Notes: generated by a model not told the origin, from the sequence alone. A stretch of 64,000 nt of DNA from Emcibacteraceae bacterium (GCA_041396985.1 JAWKXO010000003.1:496001-560000); one strand, 5' to 3'. Positions 49,272 through 59,002 are shown, counted from the stretch's first letter. Numbers and translations: made by a program.

Positions 49272-49706
49272 ATGAAAACGGGCGATAGAATCAGATATTT
49301 ATCTTTATTAACAATTACCGCGTTCCTGATGAACGTGATCATGCCGTTTTTTGCCATTTATAATGTTCAGCAGGCCGTTGCTGCCGAAGCCAGCCAGTCG
49401 CAATCCGGTGAAATGACTTCCATGTTTGGGGAAAAGGTACTGATCTGTACCCCGAGCGGTTTTAAATGGGTTAGCTGGGATAATTTGCTGGATGGCAAGG
49501 AAAAGGTTCCCGAACATTCCCAATATAAATGTGCTCTCTGTTATGTTTCGGCAAACAGCGCGAAAACAACTTTGCCCGTACTGGAACTGGTGTTCGATTT
49601 ACAGCCTGAGATTGAACATATCCCCCACTATATTTCCGATTTTACCGCGATTGATCAGTTTACCGGCCACGGTTTTCTGACCCGTGCCCCGCCTTATATA
49701 GCCTGA
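49272..49706 (+). CDS. DUF2946 family protein before the copper receptor
   Basis: This 144-residue protein has an N-terminal membrane segment (LLTITAFLMNVIMPFFAIYN), then VLICTPSGFKWVSW, HSQYKCALCYV (His-x4-Cys-x2-Cys) and the end LTRAPPYIA. It is a diverged paralogue of the protein at 26020; both share the ICT..G/S..KWV.W stretch, the CxxC and the RAPP end. DUF2946 genes before a TonB-dependent copper receptor are common. The protein may handle copper in the periplasm or tune receptor expression (inference). Confidence 0.82.
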   Translation: MKTGDRIRYLSLLTITAFLMNVIMPFFAIYNVQQAVAAEASQSQSGEMTSMFGEKVLICTPSGFKWVSWDNLLDGKEKVPEHSQYKCALCYVSANSAKTTLPVLELVFDLQPEIEHIPHYISDFTAIDQFTGHGFLTRAPPYIA

Positions 49707-49721
49707 CCTCTATTTACATTG

Positions 49722-49749
49722 TCGGGACACCCCCGTGGTGTGTCCGACC
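49722..49749 (+). terminator. Hairpin between DUF2946 and the copper receptor gene
   Basis: GTCGG and CCGAC, extended by ACACC/GGTGT with a small bulge, form a GC-rich stem-loop at 49722-49749. It lies 16 bases after the DUF2946 stop and 43 bases before the receptor start. No T run follows. It may partly terminate transcription or act as an attenuator for the receptor. Confidence 0.45.
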
Positions 49750-49791
49750 CATATTTATATTTATATACTTATATTTAGTAAGGCTATTATT

Positions 49792-51885
49792 ATGCATAGT
49801 TCAAAATTTCTATTGGGCGTTTTATGCGCCGGCACGTCTCTGGCAAATGCGTCATTTGCGCAGGAGACACAAAAAACAACAAGACTTGGTGAAGTCACTG
49901 TGGAGACTGAGGCAGCGTCATCAGCAACCGGGAAATCCTATTACCCGGAAATTTCAACACCATCCTATAATTATGATGACGGGGGCGATTTTCTTCAATC
50001 CATTCCCGGCGTCACTGCCAGCCGCTTTGGCGGTCACGGGGTTGAGCCGATTATTCGTGGTCAGTCGCAGAACCAGTTAAATATTATTGCTGATAATGCA
50101 TTTATCTATGGCGGATGCCCGAACCGGATGGACCCACCGTCTTCTTATCTTGATATTAATTCATTTGATGAAATTATTGTCACCAAAGGCTATCAGTCAG
50201 TCCTGAACGGCCCCGGCGCCACCGGCGGCAGTGTTGTGCTGGAACGTCATGCCCCGGAACTGACAGCGGAGACCTCTATCAGCGGGAGCCTTAATGGTGG
50301 TTATGAAACCAATGGGGACACATGGCATTCCGGTGCGAACCTGATCGGCGGTAATGAAAATCTTTATGCCCGTGGTAATGGATCCATTAAAGAAGCCGGT
50401 AATTACAAGGATGGTCAGGGAAAGGACGTCAGAAGCTCGTTCAAAGAGCGTTCAGGCGGCGTAACCTTTGGCTTTACCCCAGGTGAAAACCATTTTTATG
50501 TCGGATACGATATTCATCAGATTGATGATGCCCTGTTTCCCGGCGCGGGGATGGATAGTCCACTGTCAAAGGTCCAGACTGTCCGTAGCGGATTTGAACG
50601 GGAATTTGATGACGGTGTAGTGCGCAGGATTGATGCGAGCGCCTATCTGTCGATGGCAGATCATATCATGGATAATTACAGTTTAAGACCGGCCGGTGCC
50701 ATGTTAAGCAGGGTTACTTCTGAATCTGACACATACGGAGGAAACTTGAAAACCGATTTTGCCATTGGTGAGCAGATATTGAAAACATCGGTCGATTTTC
50801 GTCATAATAACCGTGACGCCAACCGCTATCAGGGCATGATGGCGAATAATGTCAGTATGTTACAGTCTGTAATGTGGCCGGATATCACGGCCAGTGAAAT
50901 TGGTTTGGCGGCAGAAACCACCTATACCCTTTCAGTGGATGACCGTTTAACGGTTGGGGGCCGATATGACCATGTCAATGTTAGCTATGGTCGCGCCAAT
51001 CAGGCATCAATGGTTACCGGACTGAGTGCCAATGATATTTACATGCAGTTTTATGGGGTTGGTGCCCGTGAGAAAACCGAAAATAATTTTGGCGGTCTTA
51101 TTAGGTACGAACATGACATTGATAACACCCTAACCGTTTTTGCCGGGGTCAGCCGTGCCATCAGAACCGCTGACGCTACCGAGCGGGGCCTTGCCAACTT
51201 TATGGTAATGATGGGGAACAATTTATCCTGGGTTGGCAACCCGGAACTGGCCCCGGAAAAACATCATCAGTTTGATGTCGGATTAAAGGCAGAGACCAAT
51301 GAATGGGATTTCAGTGTCAGTGGTTATCTGAACCGTGTTTCTGATTATATCCTGCGTGATTCTGCCCGTGGACAGGCCGGTATTCTTGTGACTGCGCCAA
51401 ATGCGGATGTTTACCGTAATATTGATGCCCTGCTTGCCGGGTTCGAGGTTGAAGCAAACTGGGCCATTTCACAAACAGTACGGTTCAATGGTGATGCGAC
51501 CTATACATATGGTGAAAATCTTGATGATGATATGCCATTGGCTCAAATTCCGCCACTGCAGGGATCGTTCGGTCTAAACTGGCAGGCCCATGAATTTGTT
51601 GAGCTGGGGGCCAATTTACGCTGGGCACTGAAGCAGACACGGGTTGATACCAATCCGCTCACCGGAACTGGGCGTGATGTCGGTCAAACCAGCGGTTATG
51701 CTGTCGTAGATTTAAAAGCGACCATTACACCGATTGATCCGCTGACCGTGACCGTTGGCGTCAGCAACTTGTTTGATCAGACTTATGCCAACCATTTGAA
51801 CCGTTCAAATGTGTCTGATCCGACGGAAATCAGGGTTAATGAAGCTGGCAGATCCTTTTATCTGCAGGTGAAAATGACCTTCTGA
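49792..51885 (+). CDS. TonB-dependent copper receptor (OprC/NosA type)
   Basis: This 697-residue outer-membrane receptor has a Sec signal ending in NASFAQ. The plug domain contains GGDFLQSIPGVTASRFGGHGVEPIIRGQ and the copper-receptor signature GGCPNRMDPPSSY. The 22-stranded barrel ends in a Phe (QVKMTF). The barrel is rich in methionines (e.g. MADHIMDN and GMMANNVSMLQSVM), which could bind Cu(I). The ATG at 49792 has AAGG before it and starts the signal peptide; the frame extends to 49735. DUF2946 lies upstream and tonB-exbB-exbD follow, so this is a self-contained copper uptake unit. Confidence 0.93.
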   Translation: MHSSKFLLGVLCAGTSLANASFAQETQKTTRLGEVTVETEAASSATGKSYYPEISTPSYNYDDGGDFLQSIPGVTASRFGGHGVEPIIRGQSQNQLNIIADNAFIYGGCPNRMDPPSSYLDINSFDEIIVTKGYQSVLNGPGATGGSVVLERHAPELTAETSISGSLNGGYETNGDTWHSGANLIGGNENLYARGNGSIKEAGNYKDGQGKDVRSSFKERSGGVTFGFTPGENHFYVGYDIHQIDDALFPGAGMDSPLSKVQTVRSGFEREFDDGVVRRIDASAYLSMADHIMDNYSLRPAGAMLSRVTSESDTYGGNLKTDFAIGEQILKTSVDFRHNNRDANRYQGMMANNVSMLQSVMWPDITASEIGLAAETTYTLSVDDRLTVGGRYDHVNVSYGRANQASMVTGLSANDIYMQFYGVGAREKTENNFGGLIRYEHDIDNTLTVFAGVSRAIRTADATERGLANFMVMMGNNLSWVGNPELAPEKHHQFDVGLKAETNEWDFSVSGYLNRVSDYILRDSARGQAGILVTAPNADVYRNIDALLAGFEVEANWAISQTVRFNGDATYTYGENLDDDMPLAQIPPLQGSFGLNWQAHEFVELGANLRWALKQTRVDTNPLTGTGRDVGQTSGYAVVDLKATITPIDPLTVTVGVSNLFDQTYANHLNRSNVSDPTEIRVNEAGRSFYLQVKMTF

Positions 51886-51949
51886 TTTTAAGAAGTGAGG
51901 GAACGGATTTAAAAACTGCCGTTCCCTCCATTTGTGCCGGAATTTTAAA

Positions 51950-52657
51950 ATGCTGCATTTGAGTAAATTGAAAATCATTCCGCTGATCTGCGCCGCAATG
52001 GTGCATGTTCTGATCGCTGCCGTGATCATGGAAACGGATAAACCGGTGACGGTTTTGCCAAGTCAGACCATAAAGGTCAGTCTGGTTAAGCCCTCAGTGC
52101 CGGAACAGGCAGCCGTTATTGAAAATGTGGAAAATAAGCAATCACTGCCTGATACATTGGCGGAAATAGATGTTCCGGAAAATGCCCTGCAGGAAAAAGC
52201 GCTGGTTTTAAAGGAAAAAGATACGCTTGCAAAAGAAAATCCGAATACGTCAGATCAGGAACCTAAGGAAGAAGCGGCGGTTGAGCATCCTGTGACTGAA
52301 AACCTTAATCCACCACACCCTTTGACAACGGGAATTGCTGACAGTGAAGCCACAGAAGAACTTTCCGCCATCAGCGAACCGGTTGCAGCAGCATACCTGA
52401 ATAATCCTCCGCCAAGCTATCCAAGAATAGCCCGCCTGCGCCGGCAGCAGGGCACAGTGCTTCTAAATGTCGAGGTTGAGATGAACGGTCACCCCGGCGA
52501 CATTCAGGTTGTTAAATCAAGCGGTTATCAACTGCTTGATCAGGCGGCAATCAATACCGTTCGTAAATGGCGTTTTCTGCCGGCAAAACGTGGCAATGAG
52601 CCCGTTAAGGCCAATGTGGAAATCCCGATAACATTCCAGATAAAGAGAAAACAATGA
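51950..52657 (+). CDS. tonB: Energy transducer TonB
   Basis: This 235-residue protein has an N-terminal anchor (IIPLICAAMVHVLIAAVIM, with the SxxxH-like His), a Pro/Glu-rich periplasmic spacer, and the C-terminal TonB domain: PPPSYPRIARLRRQQGTVLLNVEV, KSSGYQLLDQAAINTVRKWRFLPAKR. It transfers proton-motive-force energy from ExbB/ExbD to outer-membrane receptors. The ATG at 51950 is used; a TTG at 51932 is in frame. The stop overlaps exbB (ATGA). The genes probably serve the copper receptor upstream. Confidence 0.93.
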   Translation: MLHLSKLKIIPLICAAMVHVLIAAVIMETDKPVTVLPSQTIKVSLVKPSVPEQAAVIENVENKQSLPDTLAEIDVPENALQEKALVLKEKDTLAKENPNTSDQEPKEEAAVEHPVTENLNPPHPLTTGIADSEATEELSAISEPVAAAYLNNPPPSYPRIARLRRQQGTVLLNVEVEMNGHPGDIQVVKSSGYQLLDQAAINTVRKWRFLPAKRGNEPVKANVEIPITFQIKRKQ

Positions 52658-53301
52658 ATATAGCATACATATTTGAACATGGAGACCCGATTTTAATCGC
52701 AACTTTTTTTCTGCTGATCGTTATGTCAGTGGCCAGTTGGTATATAATTTTTTCAAAAATCCAGATGGTCAGAACTGAAAATGGACATTTAAATTCCTTT
52801 AAGATGCAATATGCGACGTCATCGGACTGGCCGACAAAGATGACCGGCAGAGAATATGAAGGAAAGGGCAGCATAAGCCGTCTGTTAAACGAAGCTTATC
52901 AATTAAAACCGCAGCTGAAGGATAAAAGCCCTGAACAAAGACAGAAGCTGCTTACGCTTCATTTGTCCCAAAATCTTGATGAAAGCCGGGTACGACTGGA
53001 CGAGGGACTGACAATCCTTGCGTCCATCGGCAGTTCAGCCCCTTTTATAGGGTTGTTCGGGACCGTCTGGGGCATTTACGGAACACTGACGGATATTTCA
53101 TCCATGGGGAATGCCTCTCTCAATGTCATCGCCGGGCCGATGGGGGAAGCACTCATTGCGACAGCCGTTGGGCTCTTCACGGCAATTCCGGCCTATATTG
53201 CTTATAATTATTTTCTCCGGCGCAACAGGGTTTTGGTGCAGCAGCTAAGGCATATTTGTGAGCAACTGACCCTTTATCTTGAGCAGGCGGGAGAAAAATA
53301 A
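52654..53301 (+). CDS. exbB: ExbB (MotA/TolQ/ExbB proton channel family)
   Basis: The 215-residue inner-membrane protein has three helices: near residues 15-35 (LIATFFLLIVMSVASWYIIF), ~130-150 (ILASIGSSAPFIGLFGTVWGI) and ~165-190 (AVGLFTAIPAYIAYNYFL). The proton-channel motif GLFGTVWGI and AIPA are kept. It forms the TonB motor with ExbD. It overlaps both tonB and exbD by a few bases, showing tight coupling. Confidence 0.94.
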   Translation: MNIAYIFEHGDPILIATFFLLIVMSVASWYIIFSKIQMVRTENGHLNSFKMQYATSSDWPTKMTGREYEGKGSISRLLNEAYQLKPQLKDKSPEQRQKLLTLHLSQNLDESRVRLDEGLTILASIGSSAPFIGLFGTVWGIYGTLTDISSMGNASLNVIAGPMGEALIATAVGLFTAIPAYIAYNYFLRRNRVLVQQLRHICEQLTLYLEQAGEK

Positions 53302-53711
53302 TGGCCTTAAATGGTTTTGATGATGATGACTATGCCGCCCCAATGGCGGAAATTAATACAACGCCGCTTGTGGACGTAATGCTTGTATTACTGGTGATTT
53401 TTATGGTCACGGCCCCGATGCTGACCCAGGCGATTAAAGTCGAACTTCCCAATGAAGCAGCAACGCAAATTGCCGATGAAAACCCGATTGAAATAACAAT
53501 TTCCCAACATGGAATTTATTATTGGAATGATGTGGCAATGACAGAAGTCAAACTTGCGCAACGTCTGCAACTGCTTTCGGACAGTGATAAAGGAAGTGCA
53601 ATTCACCTCAGGGCAGATATCAATGTTCCCTATGGCAGGGTGAGCAGGTTTTTATCGCTTGCCCAGAAATATGGTCTTAAGAATATTGGTTTTATTACCG
53701 AGCCGGAATGA
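53301..53711 (+). CDS. exbD: ExbD biopolymer transport protein
   Basis: The 136-residue protein has a short N-terminus (APMAEINTTPLVDVMLVLLVIFMVTAPML) that holds the single helix with the essential Asp in LVDVML. A periplasmic domain ends with VSRFLSLAQKYGLKNIGFI. It couples proton flow to TonB. The start shares a base with the exbB stop (TAATG). It is convergent with the Lrp gene, four bases away. Confidence 0.95.
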   Translation: MALNGFDDDDYAAPMAEINTTPLVDVMLVLLVIFMVTAPMLTQAIKVELPNEAATQIADENPIEITISQHGIYYWNDVAMTEVKLAQRLQLLSDSDKGSAIHLRADINVPYGRVSRFLSLAQKYGLKNIGFITEPE

Positions 53712-53714
53712 TTT

Positions 53715-54197
53715 TTAAGAATATATTTTCTCAAGGGCAATAGAGCGGCTTTTAATGGGTGATCTGATCACAATATAGCTGAAATATTCTTTCACCATTT
53801 TCTTATCCTTAAGCAGGCTATCAATTACATCCTGATAGTGTTCAATGCTTTTAACGGTAAATTTTACCAGATAATCAAATCCGCCGCTGATCATATGGCA
53901 TTCGGTTACCTCGGCACAATTTGAAAGAAGTCGCTCAAATGTATCAAAATCATACTGATGATGCTGGCTCAGGGTAAACTGTGTAAAGACAGTAACGCTG
54001 CTCCCCAGTTTTGCCAGGTTGATGAATGCACCGTAACCTGATACATATCCGGCCTGTTCAAGCCGTTTTACCCTTTTAAGACAGGGGCTTGGCGATAATC
54101 CAACCTTATCGGACAATATAACATTGGTAATGCGGCCGTTTTTTTGCAGTTCGGCCAGAATTTTAATGTCAATACGATCGAGCTTAATTTCGGCCAT
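53715..54197 (-). CDS. Lrp/AsnC family transcriptional regulator
   Basis: The 160-residue regulator has the Lrp helix-turn-helix (LDRIDIKILAELQKNGRITNVILSDKVGLSPSPCLKRVKRLEQAGYV) and a C-terminal RAM (amino-acid binding) domain with ECHMISGGFDYLVKFTV. Lrp/AsnC proteins respond to amino acids and often regulate a neighbouring gene. The HAD protein gene lies upstream on the same strand, so its target may be that gene or the OsmC-YcaO gene beyond. No operator was identified. Confidence 0.93.
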   Translation of the reverse strand: MAEIKLDRIDIKILAELQKNGRITNVILSDKVGLSPSPCLKRVKRLEQAGYVSGYGAFINLAKLGSSVTVFTQFTLSQHHQYDFDTFERLLSNCAEVTECHMISGGFDYLVKFTVKSIEHYQDVIDSLLKDKKMVKEYFSYIVIRSPIKSRSIALEKIYS

Positions 54198-54277
54198 CTA
54201 TCAATTTTCCTGATATTCCAAAAATTGAAAATGAACATACCTCATCATTGCGACAACGCAAAGCGAAAGCGACGGGA

Positions 54278-55003
54278 CTATTGGCTTCGAAGTTCTTCCT
54301 GATGGGCTTTTACAAGTTCGGCCATGCTGGTAAACCGAAAATCACATTTCGGCAATTCTTCAACGCTTGCAGTGGCGCCAAAGCCACCTTCCTGATGACG
54401 TCGGTGGATATGACAATTGGCAAGATCCAGTTTGTTGGCCGTGACATGATCATGAAACAGGCTTTCTGCCGTGTGCAAAATATCGCCTTTGGCAATGCCG
54501 AGCGATTTCAGATTTTCAAGCATATAGTCAAAATTACGCTGTTCCGGTTTATAGGAGCCAATATCTTCTGCCGTATAGATGGCATCAAAGTCCACTTGTA
54601 GTTTTTGATTGCTATGCTGGAAGCTTTCATGATCAACATTACTTAAGATCACCAGCTTATAATATTTTTTCAGATACTGTAACGCGCCGGGCGTATCGGC
54701 GAATGCGGGCCAGTTTTTAATGGACTGTCCGTATGTTCGGCATTCTTCCCAACTCACGGTCACCCCCCATTGTTCGGCAAGGCGTTTATAAACGGTGGAG
54801 AGGATTTCATTATAGCGCCGCCCGGGTGTATAGATTTGCTGTGCGTGTTCAAGTTTACCATGGGCGGCCAGAATTTCATCACGGCTTAAATCCCTGTCAA
54901 CCTTATTGGTTAACGGCCTCAGCGCTTCAATCATGCCGCTTTCCCAGTCTATTAATGTACCGTAGCAATCAAATGTCAGGGCTTTGAAATCTGTTAATTT
55001 CAT
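54278..55003 (-). CDS. Haloacid dehalogenase type II-like HAD hydrolase
   Basis: The 241-residue HAD protein has the nucleophile Asp in LTFDCYGTLIDWESG, the Ser/Thr motif VILSNVD, the Lys in YKPEQRNFDYML, and the C-terminal acidic motif replaced by HTAESLFHDHVTA (usual form is AxxxxxD). Overall pattern fits haloacid dehalogenase type II, which removes halide from 2-haloacids, but similar sequences act on phosphate esters. The substrate is unknown. It is divergent from the OsmC-YcaO gene across a 233-base gap without a recognised motif. Confidence 0.85.
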   Translation of the reverse strand: MKLTDFKALTFDCYGTLIDWESGMIEALRPLTNKVDRDLSRDEILAAHGKLEHAQQIYTPGRRYNEILSTVYKRLAEQWGVTVSWEECRTYGQSIKNWPAFADTPGALQYLKKYYKLVILSNVDHESFQHSNQKLQVDFDAIYTAEDIGSYKPEQRNFDYMLENLKSLGIAKGDILHTAESLFHDHVTANKLDLANCHIHRRHQEGGFGATASVEELPKCDFRFTSMAELVKAHQEELRSQ

Positions 55004-55236
55004 TGGTCATATCCTTTTTTCAACAACGTTTTAGCTTTTATACTGTTACACTATGTGAAAGTTATCCCACAATTTTTTAAATTTTTTGTGCCAAACAAAA
55101 TCGGGGGAAGCAAATATTCTGTCCAATATATTTGATTTATGGCATAAAATTCCAAAACATTATCCGGCAAGTTAAGTTGCCTGCGTTGTTATTTTGTGGC
55201 ACATCATTGCAAAATGAACAGTCAAACGGAACTCAG

Positions 55237-57423
55237 ATGGAAATTACAGTAAATTTTTTGGAAAATCTCAGGCTTGAAGCAAAGTTTGATGATTATACGG
55301 TCGTGACCGATCAGCCCATTCGTTATAAGGGTGATGGCTCGGCTCCCAGCCCGTTTGACTATTTTCTGGCGTCTTCGGCATTATGCGCCGCTTATTTTGT
55401 AAAGGTTTATTGTCTTGCCCGTAAAATTCCGACCGATGGGATCAGACTTTCCCAGAATAATATTGTTGACCCTGAAAACCGTTATAACCAGATTTTCCAG
55501 ATCGATGTGGAACTGCCCGATCATATTTCGGACCGTGACCGCGAAGGCATTTTGCGGTCAATTGACCGCTGTACGGTTAAAAAAGTGATTCAACAGAGCC
55601 CGGAATTTAAAATTGAGGTTGTTGAAAGCCTTGAAAAGGATACGTCATTATTGGATTTTGGTGCCACCGCAAGTGGGCAGCGTACCATGATCACTGGCAA
55701 GGACCTGCCGCTTGAGCAAACCATTTCAGATATGACAGCTATTCTGGCCGAGCTTGGCATAAAAATTGAAATTGCGTCCTGGCGAAATATTGTCTCCAAT
55801 GTCTGGTCACTTCATATCCGTGATGCGGCATCGCCCATGTGTTTTACCAATGGCAAGGGCGCGACGAAGGAAAGTGCACTTTGCTCAGCTCTTGGCGAAT
55901 ATATTGAGCGGGCAAGCTGTAACTTTTTTTATAATGACCAGTATTTTGGTGAGGAAATAGGACGTAGCGAATTTGTCCATTATCCCAATGAAAAATGGTT
56001 CAAACTGGGGCCGGATGATCGTCTGCCGGAAGGACTTCTGGATGATACACTTCTGGAATTTTATGATCCGGACAATGAACTTATGGCATCGCATCTGATT
56101 GATACCAATTCAGGCGATATAGAGAGAGGCATCTGTGCGCTTCCCTTTATCCGTCAGTCTGATCAGAAAACCATCTATTTTCCATCCAACCTGATTGAGA
56201 ATTTATATGTCAGCAACGGTATGAGCGCAGGAAATAATATTTTTGAAGCCGAGGTTCAGTGCTTTTCCGAAATATTTGAGCGTGCCGTTAAGAAACAGAT
56301 TATTGAAGAGGAAATCATTCTACCTGATGTGCCGAAAGAGGTGCTTCTAAAATATCCTCATATAATGAAAGGGATAGATGAGCTGGAAGCAAAAGGGTTT
56401 CCCATTCTGGTCAAGGACGCGTCTTTGGGGGGCCAGTTTCCGGTGATGAGTGTGACACTGATGAACCCGCGGACAGGCGGCGTTTTTGCATCCTTTGGCG
56501 CCCATCCCGATTTTGAAGTGGCGTTGGAACGTTCGCTTACCGAACTTTTGCAGGGCAGGAGCTTTGAAGGCTTGAATGATATGCCGCCGCCGACATTTAA
56601 CAGTCTGGCGCTTTCGGAGCCCAATAATTTTGTTGAGCATTTTATAGATTCAACCGGTCTCATATCCTGGAAATTCTTTAGTGATAAGGCGGATTACGAA
56701 TTCTGCGAATGGGATTTTTCCGGAACATCAGAGCAGGAAAGGGATACGCTGATGAATATTCTGCATGATCTGGGCAAGGACGTCTATATTGCCCACTATC
56801 AGGATTTCGGGGCAACCGCCTGCCGGATACTGGTGCCGGATTATTCAGAAATTTACCCGGTTGAGGACCTGATCTGGGATAATAGTAACAGGGCCTTACA
56901 CTTCAGGGCTGATATCTTGAGTATTCACGCGCTGGCTGATGATGACCTTGGCCAGTTGCTTGAACGGCTTGAGGAAAGTGAGCTGGATAACCGGATGCTT
57001 GTATCCGATCTGATCGGTATTGTTTTTGATGAAACAACCGTTTGGGGCAAGCTTGATATCGGGGAGCTTAAAATACTGATCAACCTTGCGCTTGGTCAGT
57101 TGGAAGAAGCAAAAGACCTGATCTTTGACTTTCTCAACTTTAATGATAATACCGTTTCACGAATTCTGTTTTATCAGGCGGTCAATGCCGTAATTGACAT
57201 CTGGCTCGATGAAGAGCTGGATCTTGATGATTATCTTAAAAATTTGAACAGAATGTATGGGTCGGAAATTATGAAAAAAGTTGTCGGTTCCGTCCGTGGC
57301 GATGTTCGCTTTTTTGGCCTGAGCAAAACAAGTATGAAGCTTGAGGGGCTAGATAAGCATTTAAAACTTATTGATAGCTATAAAAAACTTCATAAAGCCA
57401 GAGCCGCGACTTTTTCTAATTAA
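55237..57423 (+). CDS. ycaO: OsmC-YcaO fusion protein
   Basis: The 728-residue protein starts with an OsmC-like domain (~1-140: RYKGDGSAPSPFDYFLASSALCAAYFVKVYC). A YcaO domain follows (~200-580), with the ATP-binding pattern CSALGEYIERAS and NIFEAEVQCFSEIFERAV. The rest is helical. YcaO proteins use ATP to activate amide backbones; in E. coli YcaO, a similar protein, affects RimO-dependent beta-methylthiolation of ribosomal S12. The fusion with OsmC, a thiol peroxidase-like fold, is a known arrangement in gammaproteobacteria. The ATG at 55237 is preferred, since MEITVNFLENLRLEAKF is the usual N-terminus; the frame extends to 55132. No precursor peptide for a RiPP is visible. Confidence 0.9.
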   Translation: MEITVNFLENLRLEAKFDDYTVVTDQPIRYKGDGSAPSPFDYFLASSALCAAYFVKVYCLARKIPTDGIRLSQNNIVDPENRYNQIFQIDVELPDHISDRDREGILRSIDRCTVKKVIQQSPEFKIEVVESLEKDTSLLDFGATASGQRTMITGKDLPLEQTISDMTAILAELGIKIEIASWRNIVSNVWSLHIRDAASPMCFTNGKGATKESALCSALGEYIERASCNFFYNDQYFGEEIGRSEFVHYPNEKWFKLGPDDRLPEGLLDDTLLEFYDPDNELMASHLIDTNSGDIERGICALPFIRQSDQKTIYFPSNLIENLYVSNGMSAGNNIFEAEVQCFSEIFERAVKKQIIEEEIILPDVPKEVLLKYPHIMKGIDELEAKGFPILVKDASLGGQFPVMSVTLMNPRTGGVFASFGAHPDFEVALERSLTELLQGRSFEGLNDMPPPTFNSLALSEPNNFVEHFIDSTGLISWKFFSDKADYEFCEWDFSGTSEQERDTLMNILHDLGKDVYIAHYQDFGATACRILVPDYSEIYPVEDLIWDNSNRALHFRADILSIHALADDDLGQLLERLEESELDNRMLVSDLIGIVFDETTVWGKLDIGELKILINLALGQLEEAKDLIFDFLNFNDNTVSRILFYQAVNAVIDIWLDEELDLDDYLKNLNRMYGSEIMKKVVGSVRGDVRFFGLSKTSMKLEGLDKHLKLIDSYKKLHKARAATFSN

Positions 57424-58763
57424 TTTTGAACTGCCGGATTTGGAAATGAAATGAGATCCGATGTGATTTCTCCATTATTCAGTTCAATCGTGGTTACGGC
57501 ATAAAAATTTCCATCTGCCCCATATGCCAGTGAATTGATATGAACGGGTTCGCTTCCATCTTCAAAGGTAATTTCCCCAAGGTCAGAATATTTATGCGTT
57601 TCCAGATCATATGAAATTAAATGATGATTTTTCAGGCTGAGCTTACTTACCGCTTCAGGTCCGAATTGTTTAAACTCCTCTTCGCTGGGGTAGGCATGCG
57701 AAATATGGTAAAGCGTATGATTATTTTCACCGAATGTCAGGCCTAGACTCCCGCCGTATCCGTTAACACCAGCCCGCTTTGTTGTGGGGGATGCCAGCCG
57801 GTCAAGAATTTCAGCTTTTCCTGTTTTAGGGTTTAACCGAAACAGATATTCGGATTCAAGATGAACACCATAAATCATTTTGTCATAATCAGACCAGACA
57901 GATTGCCGCCATTGATATCCCATTGACCGGTGGATATTTAAATTACCAAAATAATCTTTTACCAGATTATCCGAAGTGACCAGCTCCACCTCATCCTTGT
58001 CCAAAACATACTGGTAAATTTCGCCTAAGGGGTTGGCAAAAAATACATTTCCGGATGTTTCATCAACCGAAAGCGAACGGCTTAAAACAAAATAACGGTC
58101 GCCGTTTCCTTCTTCGCCATCTGCAAAAAATTTGCCGAGTGTTTTTAAATCCCTGCTTTCAATATCATAGCGATAGACTTCACCGGATGGCCAGATGATA
58201 CCGTATAGTCTGCCACGGCTTCTATCCATGGTCTGGGCCAGTACGCCCCCTTTTGTTTTTGAAGCAATGCCCAGATCTTCAAATTTACCTCTGGTCATAT
58301 CGTAAGATACAATATGTCCGCCGGGATAAGGTTTATATCCTTCCGGCGGAATGCCAAGAATTTCCTTACCATCAATGTTGGTATAAAAATCAATATGAGT
58401 CGCAAAATAAAGCTTGCCTTTATATTCATAATAATTCACGTGGCTTTTGCCCTGAGGAATTGATTTTTGACCCTTTTCGCCAACAATTTCTGTCAGGTCG
58501 GCAAGGTGAGTGATTTTATCATCTTTGGGATTATAGGAATACATCTGGGCACCAGTATCAAGATCGCCGGAACAGAGCACATAATAAATTAGCCCGTCAC
58601 TGGCCGATGAAATTCCATTATAATTTCCCTTAGCTAGGGGAAAATTTGAAAAATAACGTTTGGCAATTATTTTTTTATCAGCGGCATAAACTTGAAACGG
58701 CACTGTTAATATTGTCAGCAAAATGGTAATGCGCGTAATGACATTGATAATCTTATTTGTCAT
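57420..58763 (-). CDS. Secreted beta-propeller protein of unknown function
   Basis: The 447-residue protein has a Sec signal ending near QVYAAD and repeating propeller-like blades (e.g. MYSYNPKDDKITHLADLTE, HIVSYDMTRGKFEDLG, YRYDIESRDLKTLGKF, HLISYDLETHKYSDLGE). Similar repeats occur in secreted proteins of polysaccharide-utilisation loci, where they may be lyases or binding proteins. No catalytic motif is recognised. Its stop overlaps the end of the OsmC-YcaO gene by four bases on the opposite strand. It is divergent from the Nramp-like gene, so it could share a regulatory region with it. Confidence 0.78.
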   Translation of the reverse strand: MTNKIINVITRITILLTILTVPFQVYAADKKIIAKRYFSNFPLAKGNYNGISSASDGLIYYVLCSGDLDTGAQMYSYNPKDDKITHLADLTEIVGEKGQKSIPQGKSHVNYYEYKGKLYFATHIDFYTNIDGKEILGIPPEGYKPYPGGHIVSYDMTRGKFEDLGIASKTKGGVLAQTMDRSRGRLYGIIWPSGEVYRYDIESRDLKTLGKFFADGEEGNGDRYFVLSRSLSVDETSGNVFFANPLGEIYQYVLDKDEVELVTSDNLVKDYFGNLNIHRSMGYQWRQSVWSDYDKMIYGVHLESEYLFRLNPKTGKAEILDRLASPTTKRAGVNGYGGSLGLTFGENNHTLYHISHAYPSEEEFKQFGPEAVSKLSLKNHHLISYDLETHKYSDLGEITFEDGSEPVHINSLAYGADGNFYAVTTIELNNGEITSDLISFPNPAVQN

Positions 58764-59002
58764 GTTGTCCCCTTTTTAGATGATATCCCTTTTTAGCTAT
58801 ATTGCTTTAAAGCATAGCATTATGCCAATAAAAAATCATCGTGGTTTAAAAAGTTCATCAATTTTAATTTTTTACCCAACCTCTTGAGATATTAAAATTA
58901 TTGCTAATAAGATATTGATGAAAGTTGTTTAAAATGATTATAGTCTAATGGGGAAAAATTAGGGAGGCAGCTTTCGGGGGATAAGTTGGAAAATAGGGTC
59001 AT

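Noticed and set aside
58930..58950. ATAGTCTAAT before the Nramp-like gene as a CrbR-type site
   Set aside because: Only one half-site is present, with no inverted partner.
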